Part shown: positions 18,572-26,683 of the stretch, piece by piece
Numbering within the stretch: the stretch's first letter is position 1
Layout of the letters: each line of letters opens with the position of its first letter
DNA from: Candidatus Magnetobacterium casense
GTDB lineage: Bacteria > Nitrospirota > Thermodesulfovibrionia > Thermodesulfovibrionales > Magnetobacteriaceae
NCBI RefSeq assembly: GCF_000714715.1
Contig: NZ_JMFO01000004.1
Span: forward strand, 124,001-188,000
Direction of reading: 5' to 3'
Length of the DNA stretch: 64,000 bases
Translations under genes and position numbers: made by a program
The notes under the pieces: generated by a model
The model's input: the letters and a program-made list of their open reading frames with translations, nothing else
Databases searched by the model: none
Told to the model about the DNA's origin: nothing

Positions 18572-19105
18572 TCAAAGCAATCCCTCAATCTCCCTGATGT
18601 CCTGAGCCTTTATCAACGCCTCCGTTATTGAGCGGAGCCTTGACGTATCTCCATAGCCTCTGATCTTCGGCATAAACGATAAGCCTTCTTCACCAAATCT
18701 GGCCCTTAACAACAGTTCTATCGTATCTTGCATGCCTTCCACACGGCCACTTTCCAAACCCTTCTGTATACCCTTCTCTATACCTTCCTGTATACCCTCT
18801 TTCTTACCCTCTTTCTTACCCTCTTTCTTACCCTCTTTCTTACCCTCTTTCTTACCCTCTTGCTTACCTTGTATGAATCTCAGGTCCTTTTCTATTGGTA
18901 AATCGTATGCAAGTGACATTTTTCCAATCTCCTCTATCACGATTTTTTGCATGTCTCTCAATCTTGAGAGCATCTCTAATGTCCTTATACTTCTTGACAG
19001 TTCCAGTCCTTTAGCGACCTTCATCAGCTCACCTAAAATCTCGGAGCCTTGACGTATCTCCATAGCCTCTGATCTTCGGCATAAACGATAAGCCTTCTTC
19101 ACCAA
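18572..19105 (-). pseudogene. Duplicated 3' part of an Rpn nuclease gene (broken frame)
   Basis: This frame encodes the C-terminal half of the neighbouring Rpn-like protein (GELMKVAKGLELSRS, KEG repeats, ending IREIEGLL). It arose from a 409-bp tandem duplication. Because 409 is not a multiple of three, the original reading frame runs into the second copy out of frame and stops. The true C-terminus of the ancestral gene is therefore stranded here without its N-terminus. Not expected to make a working nuclease. Confidence 0.75.
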
Positions 19106-19450
19106 ATCTGGCCCTTAACAACAGTTCTATCGTATCTTGCATGCCTTCCACACGGCCACTTTCCAAACCCTTCTGTATACCCTTCTCTATACCTTCCTGT
19201 ATACCCTCTTTCTTACCCTCTTTCTTACCCTCTTTCTTACCCTCTTTCTTACCCTCTTTCTTACCCTCTTGCTTACCTTGTATGAATCTCAGGTCCTTTT
19301 CTATTGGTAAATCGTATGCAAGTGACATTTTTCCAATCTCCTCTATCACGATTTTTTGCATGTCTCTCAATCTTGAGAGCATCTCTAATGTCCTTATACT
19401 TCTTGACAGTTCCAGTCCTTTAGCGACCTTCATCAGCTCACCTAAAATCT
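18633..19450. repeat. 409-bp direct tandem duplication inside an Rpn gene
   Basis: 18633-19041 and 19042-19450 are essentially identical by eye, including the run of 12-bp KEG-coding repeats. Both copies carry the same number of CTTACCCTCTTT-type units. The near identity points to a very recent event (or an assembly artefact). Confidence 0.85.
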
Positions 19451-19946
19451 GTCTTACAAGTTCCCTCTCATCGCGCCCACCCATGTTGCATAATATAGCG
19501 ATGATAATTTTCCCCGGTACACCGGAATACAGAAATTGTTCGCACTTGATATTCCTCATATCGATCAACCTGTACTTGTAGCGCATCTCCGGCAAGTTTA
19601 ACCGAGTTTTCATATTCATATTGTCTTTGCCGATAAATATGACGTACTGCTTTACTCTCAACTCGTACAACGAATATATGTGAATAAAGTACCGCATCAT
19701 CCTCTTAAGCATTTTGGGGTCATTTGTGCTCTGAAACTCTGCGTGTGCAATGAAGGAGTCGGTGTTGGCGGAGTCCACCCTGGCCAGGAAATCAGTCTCA
19801 CGTTCGTCCGTCAACTGCATCAGGGGGTTCAGCCTGGTAATTTTATCGGCCTTGATCCCCAAGACATTCTCTATCAGAGGCTGCTCTATCTCTTCCATCA
19901 GCTCCTTGATGAGCTTATCGTAACTGCCTGGTGGTGTAGTATCCAT
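19029..19946 (-). CDS. Rpn-family (PD-(D/E)XK) recombination-promoting nuclease, C-terminus altered
   Basis: 305 residues. Rpn/PDDEXK_2-type proteins are DNA endonucleases, often annotated as transposase-like. The nuclease core lies at about 40-110 with RETDFLARVD and AEFQS (the E-x-Q of the motif) and the helix MLKRMMRYFIHIYSLYE. A low-complexity tail of KQEG/KKEG units (six before IQEG) follows, a common Rpn feature. The last residues after GDTSRLR are DFR, a product of the tandem duplication frameshift; the intact paralogue at 21040 continues for about 25 more residues. The nuclease domain itself is intact, so it may still be active. Confidence 0.75.
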   Translation of the reverse strand: MDTTPPGSYDKLIKELMEEIEQPLIENVLGIKADKITRLNPLMQLTDERETDFLARVDSANTDSFIAHAEFQSTNDPKMLKRMMRYFIHIYSLYELRVKQYVIFIGKDNMNMKTRLNLPEMRYKYRLIDMRNIKCEQFLYSGVPGKIIIAILCNMGGRDERELVRQILGELMKVAKGLELSRSIRTLEMLSRLRDMQKIVIEEIGKMSLAYDLPIEKDLRFIQGKQEGKKEGKKEGKKEGKKEGKKEGIQEGIEKGIQKGLESGRVEGMQDTIELLLRARFGEEGLSFMPKIRGYGDTSRLRDFR

Positions 19947-19984
19947 ATCTATCTATTATAACGCATGGCATTAAAAATTAAAAG

Positions 19985-20104
19985 CTACCCAAAAAAAACA
20001 GGGCGCATATTTAGGTCTCCAACCATTACGAGTGAACCGGAATCCCGGATTGAGCCGTCCGTGTCTATGAGGTAGATGTAGACCATACCTGTTTTTGTGT
20101 TATA
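19985..20104 (-). pseudogene. Fragment of an FG-GAP/VCBS-like repeat protein
   Basis: The minus strand reads NTKTGMVYIYLIDTDG followed by SIRDSGSLVMVGDLN and a stop. The pattern N-T-x-T-G-x-V-x-x-x-L-I-D matches repeats in the large surface protein at 30843-33047 (for example NISTGDVVLWFID). No start codon or full repeat is present, so this seems a degraded leftover. Confidence 0.35.
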
Positions 20105-20799
20105 CCAATTGACTTGGCTCTACGGACGATTGGGTTTCGTCTCTGCCGATTTCAACAGTCGAAAGACCTCGCCCGCGTGCTTGCTCTGCTGCCTTAGCCA
20201 TTCGAGCTCGGATGACGTCAAAGGATGATTGACGTAAGAGATTGCCCCCTTCGGCTTCGGTAAGGGTTGCAATTGCATGTCCGAAACTACCTCGCCAAAA
20301 TTCATCAAGTTCTTGTCCATGTTTTTTCTCCAATGCTTCAAGTGTTTCCGGCCTCAATGCCAGCTTCCGGCCATCCCGACTTTCAGTTAACGTGGATACG
20401 GCTATAACACACCCACCATTGCACTCAATATAACCGCGAAGGTTGGCAATAGTTCCACCCAACCCTACATGATCATCTATTATAACATAATCGGCTCCTT
20501 TGCACACATGTCCTGTAAATATTGCGGGTGTTACTATCCGGTGCATCGCTCTGGCACGGGTATGCCCAACCTTATTTGACTGGAATATCGAGTATCCATC
20601 AAACTCCAGATTGAGTCTGCCGGCAATTTCCTGTGCCATTACATCGGGGATGCTGATAGGCCGCTGCACAATCGCCTGTTTTGCCGGCCTTATAGCATGT
20701 ATGAGCATCACGCTCTTCTACTGTTGTATGGATTGCAATATCCGGGAAGTTCGTCGGCCACGGAGTCCTGTATATTTCTTTCTGTCCCGATGTATTCAT
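20100..20799 (-). pseudogene. Frameshifted phosphoribosyltransferase
   Basis: The 3' part (20100-20711) encodes ISIPDVMAQEIAGRLNLEF, the PRPP-binding loop DYVIIDDHVGLGGT, and a C-terminal domain typical of about 250-residue bacterial PRTases of unassigned substrate. The expected N-terminus, with ERTPWP-like YRTPWPTNFPD and TTVEERDAH..YKAGKTGD, is found just upstream but in another frame (20599-20799). The switch needed near 20655-20670, plus a shortened linker, points to a broken gene. It sits between the two Rpn loci, in a stretch that is clearly decaying. Confidence 0.7.
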
Positions 20800-21039
20800 T
20801 TGTTTGTGTCGTTTCAAGTTTTTTCATAGTTGCTACATACATATACTACCAAAGGCTCTTGTATTCCTTAATGAAACTGCTTATTCCCACGACTAATGCC
20901 AAGGGGTACCAATGTCGCAATCCAAATTACTCAAACTCGCAACATAACACCATATCCTCACAATGCCCTAACGCATAATAACCTCCTCCTTTTAAAGCAA
21001 GCTTTAAACCTCGCTGCTAACATTTGTAACCGGAGTAGG

Positions 21040-21993
21040 TCAAAGCAGTCCCTCAATCTCCCTGATGTCCTGAGCCTTTATCAACGCCTCCGTTATTGAG
21101 CGGAGCCTTGACGTATCTCCATAGCCTCTGATCTTCGGCATAAACGATAAGCCTTCTTCACCAAATCTGGCCCTTAACAACAGTTCTATCGTATCTTGCA
21201 TGCCTTCCACACGGCCACTTTCCAAACCCTTCTGTATACCCTTCTCTATACCTTCCTGTATACCCTCTTTCTTACCCTCTTTCTTACCCTCTTTCTTACC
21301 CTCTTGCTTACCCTCTTGCTTACCTTGTATGAATCTCAGGTCCTTTTCTATTGGTAAATCGTATGCAAGTGACATTTTTCCAATCTCCTCTATCACGATT
21401 TTTTGCATGTCTCTCAATCTTGAGAGCATCTCTAATGTCCTTATACTTCTTGACAGTTCCAGTCCTTTAGCGACCTTCATCAGCTCACCTAAAATCTGTC
21501 GTACAAGTTCCCTCTCATCGCGCCCGCCCATATTGCATAATATAGCGATGATAATTTTCCCTGGTACACCCGAATACAGAAATTGTTCGCACCTGATATT
21601 CCTCATATCGATCAACCTGTACTTGTAGCGCATCTCCGGCAGGTTTAACCGAGTTTTCATATTCATCTTGTCTTTGCCGATAAATATGACGTACTGCTTT
21701 ACTCTCAACTCGTACAACGAATATATGTGAATAAAGTACCGCATCATTCTCTTAAGCATTTTGGGGTCATTTGTGCTCTGAATCTCTGCGTGTGCAATGA
21801 AGGAGTCGGTGTTGGCACAGTCCACCCTGGCCAGGAAATCAGTCTCACGTTCGTCCGTCAACTGCATCAGGGGGTTCAGTCTGGTAATTTTATCGGCCTT
21901 GATTCCCAATACATTCTCTATCAGAGGCTGCTCTATTTCCTCTATCAGCTCCTTGATGAGCTTATCGTAACCGCCTGGTGGTGTAGTATCCAT
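21040..21993 (-). CDS. Rpn-family (PD-(D/E)XK) nuclease, intact paralogue
   Basis: 317 residues from ATG 21993 (MDTTPPGGYDKL). It is nearly identical to the 19029 copy over its full length, with RETDFLARVD, AEIQS and MLKRMMRYFIH forming the PD-(D/E)XK core. The KEG tail has five four-residue units before IQEG, one fewer than the other locus, showing repeat-number drift. The C-terminus is complete (RSITEALIKAQDIREIEGLL). Upstream sequences of both copies are also similar (TATTATAACGCATGGCATTAAAAA), so the duplication covered the promoter. Rpn proteins promote RecA-independent recombination in E. coli; the role here is inferred. Confidence 0.85.
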   Translation of the reverse strand: MDTTPPGGYDKLIKELIEEIEQPLIENVLGIKADKITRLNPLMQLTDERETDFLARVDCANTDSFIAHAEIQSTNDPKMLKRMMRYFIHIYSLYELRVKQYVIFIGKDKMNMKTRLNLPEMRYKYRLIDMRNIRCEQFLYSGVPGKIIIAILCNMGGRDERELVRQILGELMKVAKGLELSRSIRTLEMLSRLRDMQKIVIEEIGKMSLAYDLPIEKDLRFIQGKQEGKQEGKKEGKKEGKKEGIQEGIEKGIQKGLESGRVEGMQDTIELLLRARFGEEGLSFMPKIRGYGDTSRLRSITEALIKAQDIREIEGLL

Positions 21994-22142
21994 ATGATAT
22001 ATTATAACGCATGGCATTAAAAAATTGAAAGCAACCAAAAGACTTGGGGTGCATAAATTTTTGGTGGATAACAAGTGGTAATAAAAATGTGTATACAATG
22101 AGGATACACTTGTGGGTGCTTCGTCAAAGAAAAGAAGGGAGC

Positions 22143-22189
22143 CTCCGGTTACATGCTATTACCCTGCATGTAAACAGTACCCCCCGGAG
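22143..22189 (+). other. Stable stem-loop in the radical SAM gene leader
   Basis: CTCCGG (22143-22148) pairs with CCGGAG (22184-22189), and inside it TTACATGC (22149-22156) pairs perfectly with GCATGTAA (22166-22173). It lies about 100 nt before the start codon. It does not match a riboswitch consensus that I can recall; it may be the terminator of an upstream relic or a regulatory leader. Confidence 0.4.
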
Positions 22190-22288
22190 AAAAATAGTTC
22201 CACTTGTTGCTTGCAAAACATACTATGCTGTGATACCATAAGATTAAATGAAAAGTGATATTTTCATCCTGCACATGAGGGAGCATTG

Positions 22289-24088
22289 ATGCGGGTGCTG
22301 TTTGCCAACGTCCCGTGGCACGAGCGGGATGCCACTGGCAGGGGATGGCGCGGGATACGGGCGGGGTCCCGCTGGCCCCACACGCTGCCCTGCTACGGGG
22401 AGGATATGGTCGGCGGATACATGCCGTTTCCGATATTTCTTGCAACCGCCTGTGCGCTGTCTGCCAGGAGCGGGTTTGAGGCCGTCATAAGAGACAGCAT
22501 CGCAATGGGTGAGGGCTATGACGTATTTTACCGTTACGTGGAGGGGTTTACCCCCCGGGCTGTTGTCATCGAAACCTCAACGCCCAGCCTGCGAAACGAC
22601 CTCGGGGTTGCCCGGACCATAAAGGCCATCCTGCCACAGGCGATTGTCATTTTCTGTGGAAGCCACTTTGAACTGCAACAGGAGGGGTTTCTGTCAGACC
22701 ATCCGGAGATAGACTACGCCGTCTATGGTGAGTACGAAGTGCCGGTAAACGAGTTGCTCATTGCCATCCGTGACGCACGATCACCGGAGGGGCTTGACAA
22801 TCTGCTCTGTCGCCTGGGAGATGGTGTGCTGAAAACCCCCGCCGGTGCACTGACAGACTTAAAGGACCTCCCCTGGCCTCACCGCGAGGGTTTACCACTT
22901 GACAACTACTACGATGGTGTATGTGGGCTTCAGCGTCCACAACTACAGATAACCTCAACGCGGGGTTGTCCGTTTGAGTGCATTTTTTGCGTCTGGCCAC
23001 AGGTAATCTACCACAGCAACAAGTACCGCAGGCGTCCTGCCGCTGACGTGGTGAACGAAATAGCCGCAAACGTTGACAGGCATCCATACCGGAGCTTCTA
23101 CATAGATGACGACACATTCAATGTCAACCGCCAACACGTCCTTGAGATGGCCCGCCTGATCAGGGAGCATGGATTGTCGGGCATCCCCTGGGGGATCATG
23201 GCCAGGGCCGACCTGATGGATGAGCAGATGCTGATTGCCCTCAAGGACGCCGGCCTGTACAGCCTCAAGTACGGGGTGGAGTCGGCAGACCAGACGGTGC
23301 TGGATGAGATCGGAAAACGTCTGGACCTGGACAGGGTCAGGGAGATTGTCCGATTCACAAAGGAGATCGACATAAAGGTGCATCTGACCTTTACGTTTGG
23401 CCTTCCCAGCGATACGGTTGAGGGGATCGAGCGCACGATAGACCTGGCGTGCAGTCTGGTGGCGGACTCTGTACAGTTTTCGATAGCCACGCCGTTTCCC
23501 GGCACCAGGATGTATGAAATGTATAAGGACAGGGGCTGGATCACCACGCATGACTGGGACCGCTACGATGGCTCAAAGACTGCCGTGGCACGCACGAACC
23601 ACTTCAGCGCCGAAGCACTTGAACGGTTTGTGACGCTCGCCTACCAGCGTTGGGGCAGGGCAAAGGCCGGGCAGTTCGGCGGGGAATTCAGGGCGGCCTT
23701 CAGGGACAGGTTAGGCGCACGGTTGTCCCCCGGGGCACGGGTGTTGTTGCTCCAGAGCGCCACGTATACGTTGACGCAGGAGTTGCTGCGACAACTCAAC
23801 GACATGCCTTACGAGGTGCATCTCATGCTACATGAGCGGTTTGCCGGTGTCTTTGCCGGTTTGATTGCCCCCCAACGGATGCACGTCTTTAGCAACACGG
23901 CTGACTTCAGGTACGAACTGCTGTACGATTTTGCCGTCAACCTCCGGCAGAGGTATCAGTTTGCCGGCGTGGTGATCCCATACAGCAATCCAAACGGCAG
24001 CGGCTACGACGAAGTGGAGAGGGTCGCCCTCCTGGCCGGCGCTACGATCGTCGCAGGAGTCGGAAACAACGGTAGCATCGTCAGATAA
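22289..24088 (+). CDS. B12-binding-type radical SAM enzyme with extra C-terminal domain
   Basis: 599 residues from ATG 22289 (GAGGGAG upstream). Residues 1-160 resemble the cobalamin-binding Rossmann domain of class B radical SAM enzymes but the DxHxxG ligand motif is not evident. The SAM/4Fe-4S motif is RGCPFECIFC (Cys227, Cys231, Cys234). The TIM-barrel continues to about 440 (YIDDDTFN, KYGVESAD, TFTFGLPSDT). A final domain of about 125 residues (GARVLLLQSATYTL to the end) has a Rossmann-like look and is not part of the usual architecture. Substrate unknown; the PFPGTRMYEM segment is common in B12-type radical SAM proteins of glycan or lipid modification. Confidence 0.85.
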   Translation: MRVLFANVPWHERDATGRGWRGIRAGSRWPHTLPCYGEDMVGGYMPFPIFLATACALSARSGFEAVIRDSIAMGEGYDVFYRYVEGFTPRAVVIETSTPSLRNDLGVARTIKAILPQAIVIFCGSHFELQQEGFLSDHPEIDYAVYGEYEVPVNELLIAIRDARSPEGLDNLLCRLGDGVLKTPAGALTDLKDLPWPHREGLPLDNYYDGVCGLQRPQLQITSTRGCPFECIFCVWPQVIYHSNKYRRRPAADVVNEIAANVDRHPYRSFYIDDDTFNVNRQHVLEMARLIREHGLSGIPWGIMARADLMDEQMLIALKDAGLYSLKYGVESADQTVLDEIGKRLDLDRVREIVRFTKEIDIKVHLTFTFGLPSDTVEGIERTIDLACSLVADSVQFSIATPFPGTRMYEMYKDRGWITTHDWDRYDGSKTAVARTNHFSAEALERFVTLAYQRWGRAKAGQFGGEFRAAFRDRLGARLSPGARVLLLQSATYTLTQELLRQLNDMPYEVHLMLHERFAGVFAGLIAPQRMHVFSNTADFRYELLYDFAVNLRQRYQFAGVVIPYSNPNGSGYDEVERVALLAGATIVAGVGNNGSIVR

Positions 24089-24194
24089 AAAAGTAAAAAT
24101 TCTTGGAGGTATTTGCAAAAAATATCAAGACTATGATAGATTAAATCGTTAGGAATGGGAGTGATTAAGACGTAAGATGTGATACTGAAAAAAG

Positions 24195-25868
24195 ATGACA
24201 AGAAAAACTATATTTTTCTTAGAGATATTTGGGGTTATCTCGCTGGTAGTTTTAGTCCTGATGGGCGTCAGAAATATCAAACCGCATAGTGAATACCGTG
24301 AGCTGGCAATAGATTTATTTCTGACGACAATGGTGACATTATGGATAGTGAACAGGATATCCACCCCCTTAAATAAAGAGATAGCAAAGCGGGAGTGTAT
24401 CGAGAAAAGTTTGTTGGCAGCCAACGCACAGTTAGATGCGTTGATTAACGCCATACCTGATATAATTCACTTTAAGGATAAAGACAGACGTTTAATCCTT
24501 GTTAACAGGGCATACGAGGAGTTCATGGGGCTTGCCAGGGATTTTTTAATAGGCAAAAGCCCTGATGAATTTTTCCCGCCATCATTTGCTGAGACGATAA
24601 GAGAGAGTGACGATGAGGTTATATGTTTACATAGCTTGTATCGTTGTGAGCAAAAAATGACCACCCAGGAAGGCGTCATATACTTCGACACCATAAAGGC
24701 ACCAGTATTTGACAGTGCAAGAAACTTTATCGGAATATTGGGAATAAGCCGGGAGATCACAGATCGTAAGCAATTTGAAAACTCCCTGCGTGAGAGCGAA
24801 GAGAAGTATCGCACCCTGGCAGAAAACAGCAACGATATCATAGCACGCGTTAATTCAAATGGCGAATACCTGTACATAAACCCTGCAATTAGCTTATATT
24901 GGCCAATAAAGCCCAGCAATGTCATCGGAAAGACATTTCGGATTTTTGGATTCCCTGATGACAAGACCAGACTCCGTGAGGAATATGCACAAAAGGTCTT
25001 TGAAACAGGTCAACCGCAGGAGTTCGAATTTGAGCTTGAAAGCCCCAGTGGCAAACACTTTTTTAACTGGCGATTATTCCCTGAATATGACGACAGCGGT
25101 AAGGTCAAGACGGTCGTCGTAGTGGCACGTGACATAACCAACCGCAAGGATATGGAAAACCGCCTTAAGGCCGAGATACTCAGTCGCATAGAGACAGAGC
25201 AGAAGCTGCATATGCTCACATCGAGGATGATTTCCTCACGAGAGGAGGAACGAGTCATCCTCGCTCGTGACATCCACGATGACCTGGGACAGATACTGAC
25301 CGGCTTAAAGATCGACGTGTCTTTGCTGATAGCACAGATGACGGCATCAAGGCATGACGGCACTGCCATTGATAAGCTGTTGTCGATATCGTCCTCCATA
25401 GATGCGGTCTTTGGCAGCATACGCCGGATAGTCACGAATCTGAGGCCAATGGAGCTGGATAAGCTGGGGCTGCTGCAGGCAATCAGGTCTTATCTGGAAG
25501 ACTTTCAACAACGCAGTGGAATTGCCTTTGAGCTGTGTTGTAACAAGGGGGATATAAAGCTGGACGGTGACAGAGAGATAGCGCTGTTTAGGATATTTCA
25601 GGAGTCCCTGACAAATGTTATGCGCCATGCAAATGCCTCCAAGATTTTTGTTATAATAGATGCTAATGATATATGCTTGAGATTGTCGGTAATAGATGAT
25701 GGCGATGGTATAAATGAGTCCGAGTTATCGGAGACAGGTTCATTTGGCATTATGGGAATGAAAGAAAGGGCGCTGATGATAGGGGCAGAGATAAGCATAA
25801 AAGGAGAAAAGGGTGTTGGTACCCAGGTAACGGTCTCTATACCCAAAGGAGTTCAGGTTTATGATTAA
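24195..25868 (+). CDS. NarL-type sensor histidine kinase with two PAS domains
   Basis: 557 residues. Two TM helices near 8-25 and 38-53, PAS domain about 65-190 (DIIHFKDKDRRLILVNRAYE), second PAS about 200-315 with PAC-like VVVVARDITNRKDME, coiled coil, HisKA_3 dimerisation helix with phospho-His361 (DIHDDLGQ), and HATPase_c with FQESLTNVMRHANA and DDGDGI. These kinases phosphorylate NarL/FixJ regulators; the regulator gene overlaps by 8 bp. No strong ribosome site at ATG 24195. Signal unknown, likely cytoplasmic or redox through PAS. Confidence 0.92.
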   Translation: MTRKTIFFLEIFGVISLVVLVLMGVRNIKPHSEYRELAIDLFLTTMVTLWIVNRISTPLNKEIAKRECIEKSLLAANAQLDALINAIPDIIHFKDKDRRLILVNRAYEEFMGLARDFLIGKSPDEFFPPSFAETIRESDDEVICLHSLYRCEQKMTTQEGVIYFDTIKAPVFDSARNFIGILGISREITDRKQFENSLRESEEKYRTLAENSNDIIARVNSNGEYLYINPAISLYWPIKPSNVIGKTFRIFGFPDDKTRLREEYAQKVFETGQPQEFEFELESPSGKHFFNWRLFPEYDDSGKVKTVVVVARDITNRKDMENRLKAEILSRIETEQKLHMLTSRMISSREEERVILARDIHDDLGQILTGLKIDVSLLIAQMTASRHDGTAIDKLLSISSSIDAVFGSIRRIVTNLRPMELDKLGLLQAIRSYLEDFQQRSGIAFELCCNKGDIKLDGDREIALFRIFQESLTNVMRHANASKIFVIIDANDICLRLSVIDDGDGINESELSETGSFGIMGMKERALMIGAEISIKGEKGVGTQVTVSIPKGVQVYD

Positions 25869-26493
25869 GATTATGGCAGTAGATGATCACCCTGTTGTGT
25901 TAAAGGGGATTGAGAATATTCTATCTACGCAAAGCGACATGAGCATAGTTGCCCAGGCCGGTAGTGTTTCCGAGTGTATGGAGCTTATAGGCAAGGTTGA
26001 TTGTGAGGTTGTTATCCTGGATATATCACTGCCTGACGGTAGCGGCTTTGACCTTCTTGAGGCTTTAAAGGCCGGTAACCCAAGACTTCAGATAATAATA
26101 CTAAGCATGCTTCCTGATGATAAGTTTGCCATACGTGCCTTTGAAAACGGTGCTGCCGGTTACATAAACAAATCAGCGGTGGCAGATGAGTTGGTTGATG
26201 CTATACGGGCCGTGGCCTCAGGCAACAAGTACATTACCCCGGCTATGGCACAGAAGCTGGCCAGGCACGTTGACAGGTTTCAGCAGGAAAAACTGCCCCA
26301 TGAAGTGCTCTCAGAGCGGGAGTATCAGGTGATGTTGATGCTGGCCTCCGGGATGCTACTCAAAGATATCGGCACCGAACTCGGTATCAATCTCAAGACC
26401 GTCTCCACCTATAAAGACAGGATCAAGAACAAGATGAAGCTCAAGACAAAGACGGAATTGATAAAATATGCCATAAAAAATAAACTGATATGA
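25861..26493 (+). CDS. NarL/FixJ-family response regulator
   Basis: 210 residues. Receiver with DDH pocket (8-10), phospho-Asp54 (VILDISLP), Ser/Thr switch ILSM and Lys in INKSA. LuxR-type helix-turn-helix at about 145-205: LSEREYQVMLMLASG, then LGINLKTVSTYKDRIKNKM. Starts inside the kinase gene (8-bp overlap), so the two are a cognate pair. Confidence 0.94.
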   Translation: MIKIMAVDDHPVVLKGIENILSTQSDMSIVAQAGSVSECMELIGKVDCEVVILDISLPDGSGFDLLEALKAGNPRLQIIILSMLPDDKFAIRAFENGAAGYINKSAVADELVDAIRAVASGNKYITPAMAQKLARHVDRFQQEKLPHEVLSEREYQVMLMLASGMLLKDIGTELGINLKTVSTYKDRIKNKMKLKTKTELIKYAIKNKLI

Positions 26494-26531
26494 CACTGAT
26501 TCTGATATTGCTCCATTGCAGCGCACTGACG

Positions 26532-26683
26532 GTATCCTCTTTAAAAAGCATGGTAAAATTAACATCATGGCTTAAAGACATGGATTCCTGCTTTCGCAGG
26601 AATGACAGTTATAGCCGTTTTCCAATTGTGTCATTCCTGGCTTGACCAGGAATCCAGGATGCGTAACAGTATAGTTACCATGA
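26532..26683. repeat. 152-bp dispersed repeat containing palindromic core, copy 2
   Basis: GTATCCTCTTTAAAAAGCA through GTATAGTTACCATGA matches 50632-50783 with few differences. The inner part (26581-26656) is the TGGATTCC..GGAATCCA palindrome also seen at 2298-2376. Its right end supplies the ATG of the next gene. Confidence 0.85.

Noticed and set aside
18732-19052. SFLPSFLPS-rich plus-strand frames at the Rpn loci
   Set aside because: Antisense of the KEG-coding 12-bp repeats; the same artefact occurs at 19141 and 21200.
22143-22189. Cobalamin or SAM riboswitch before the radical SAM gene
   Set aside because: The hairpin is stable but I see no conserved riboswitch core, so it is listed only as an unassigned stem-loop.
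26602-26679. Longer N-terminus for the CgeB-like glycosyltransferase (MTVIAVFQLCHSWLDQES)
   Set aside because: These codons translate the dispersed palindromic repeat, which reads similarly wherever it lands; no homologous N-terminus is expected.
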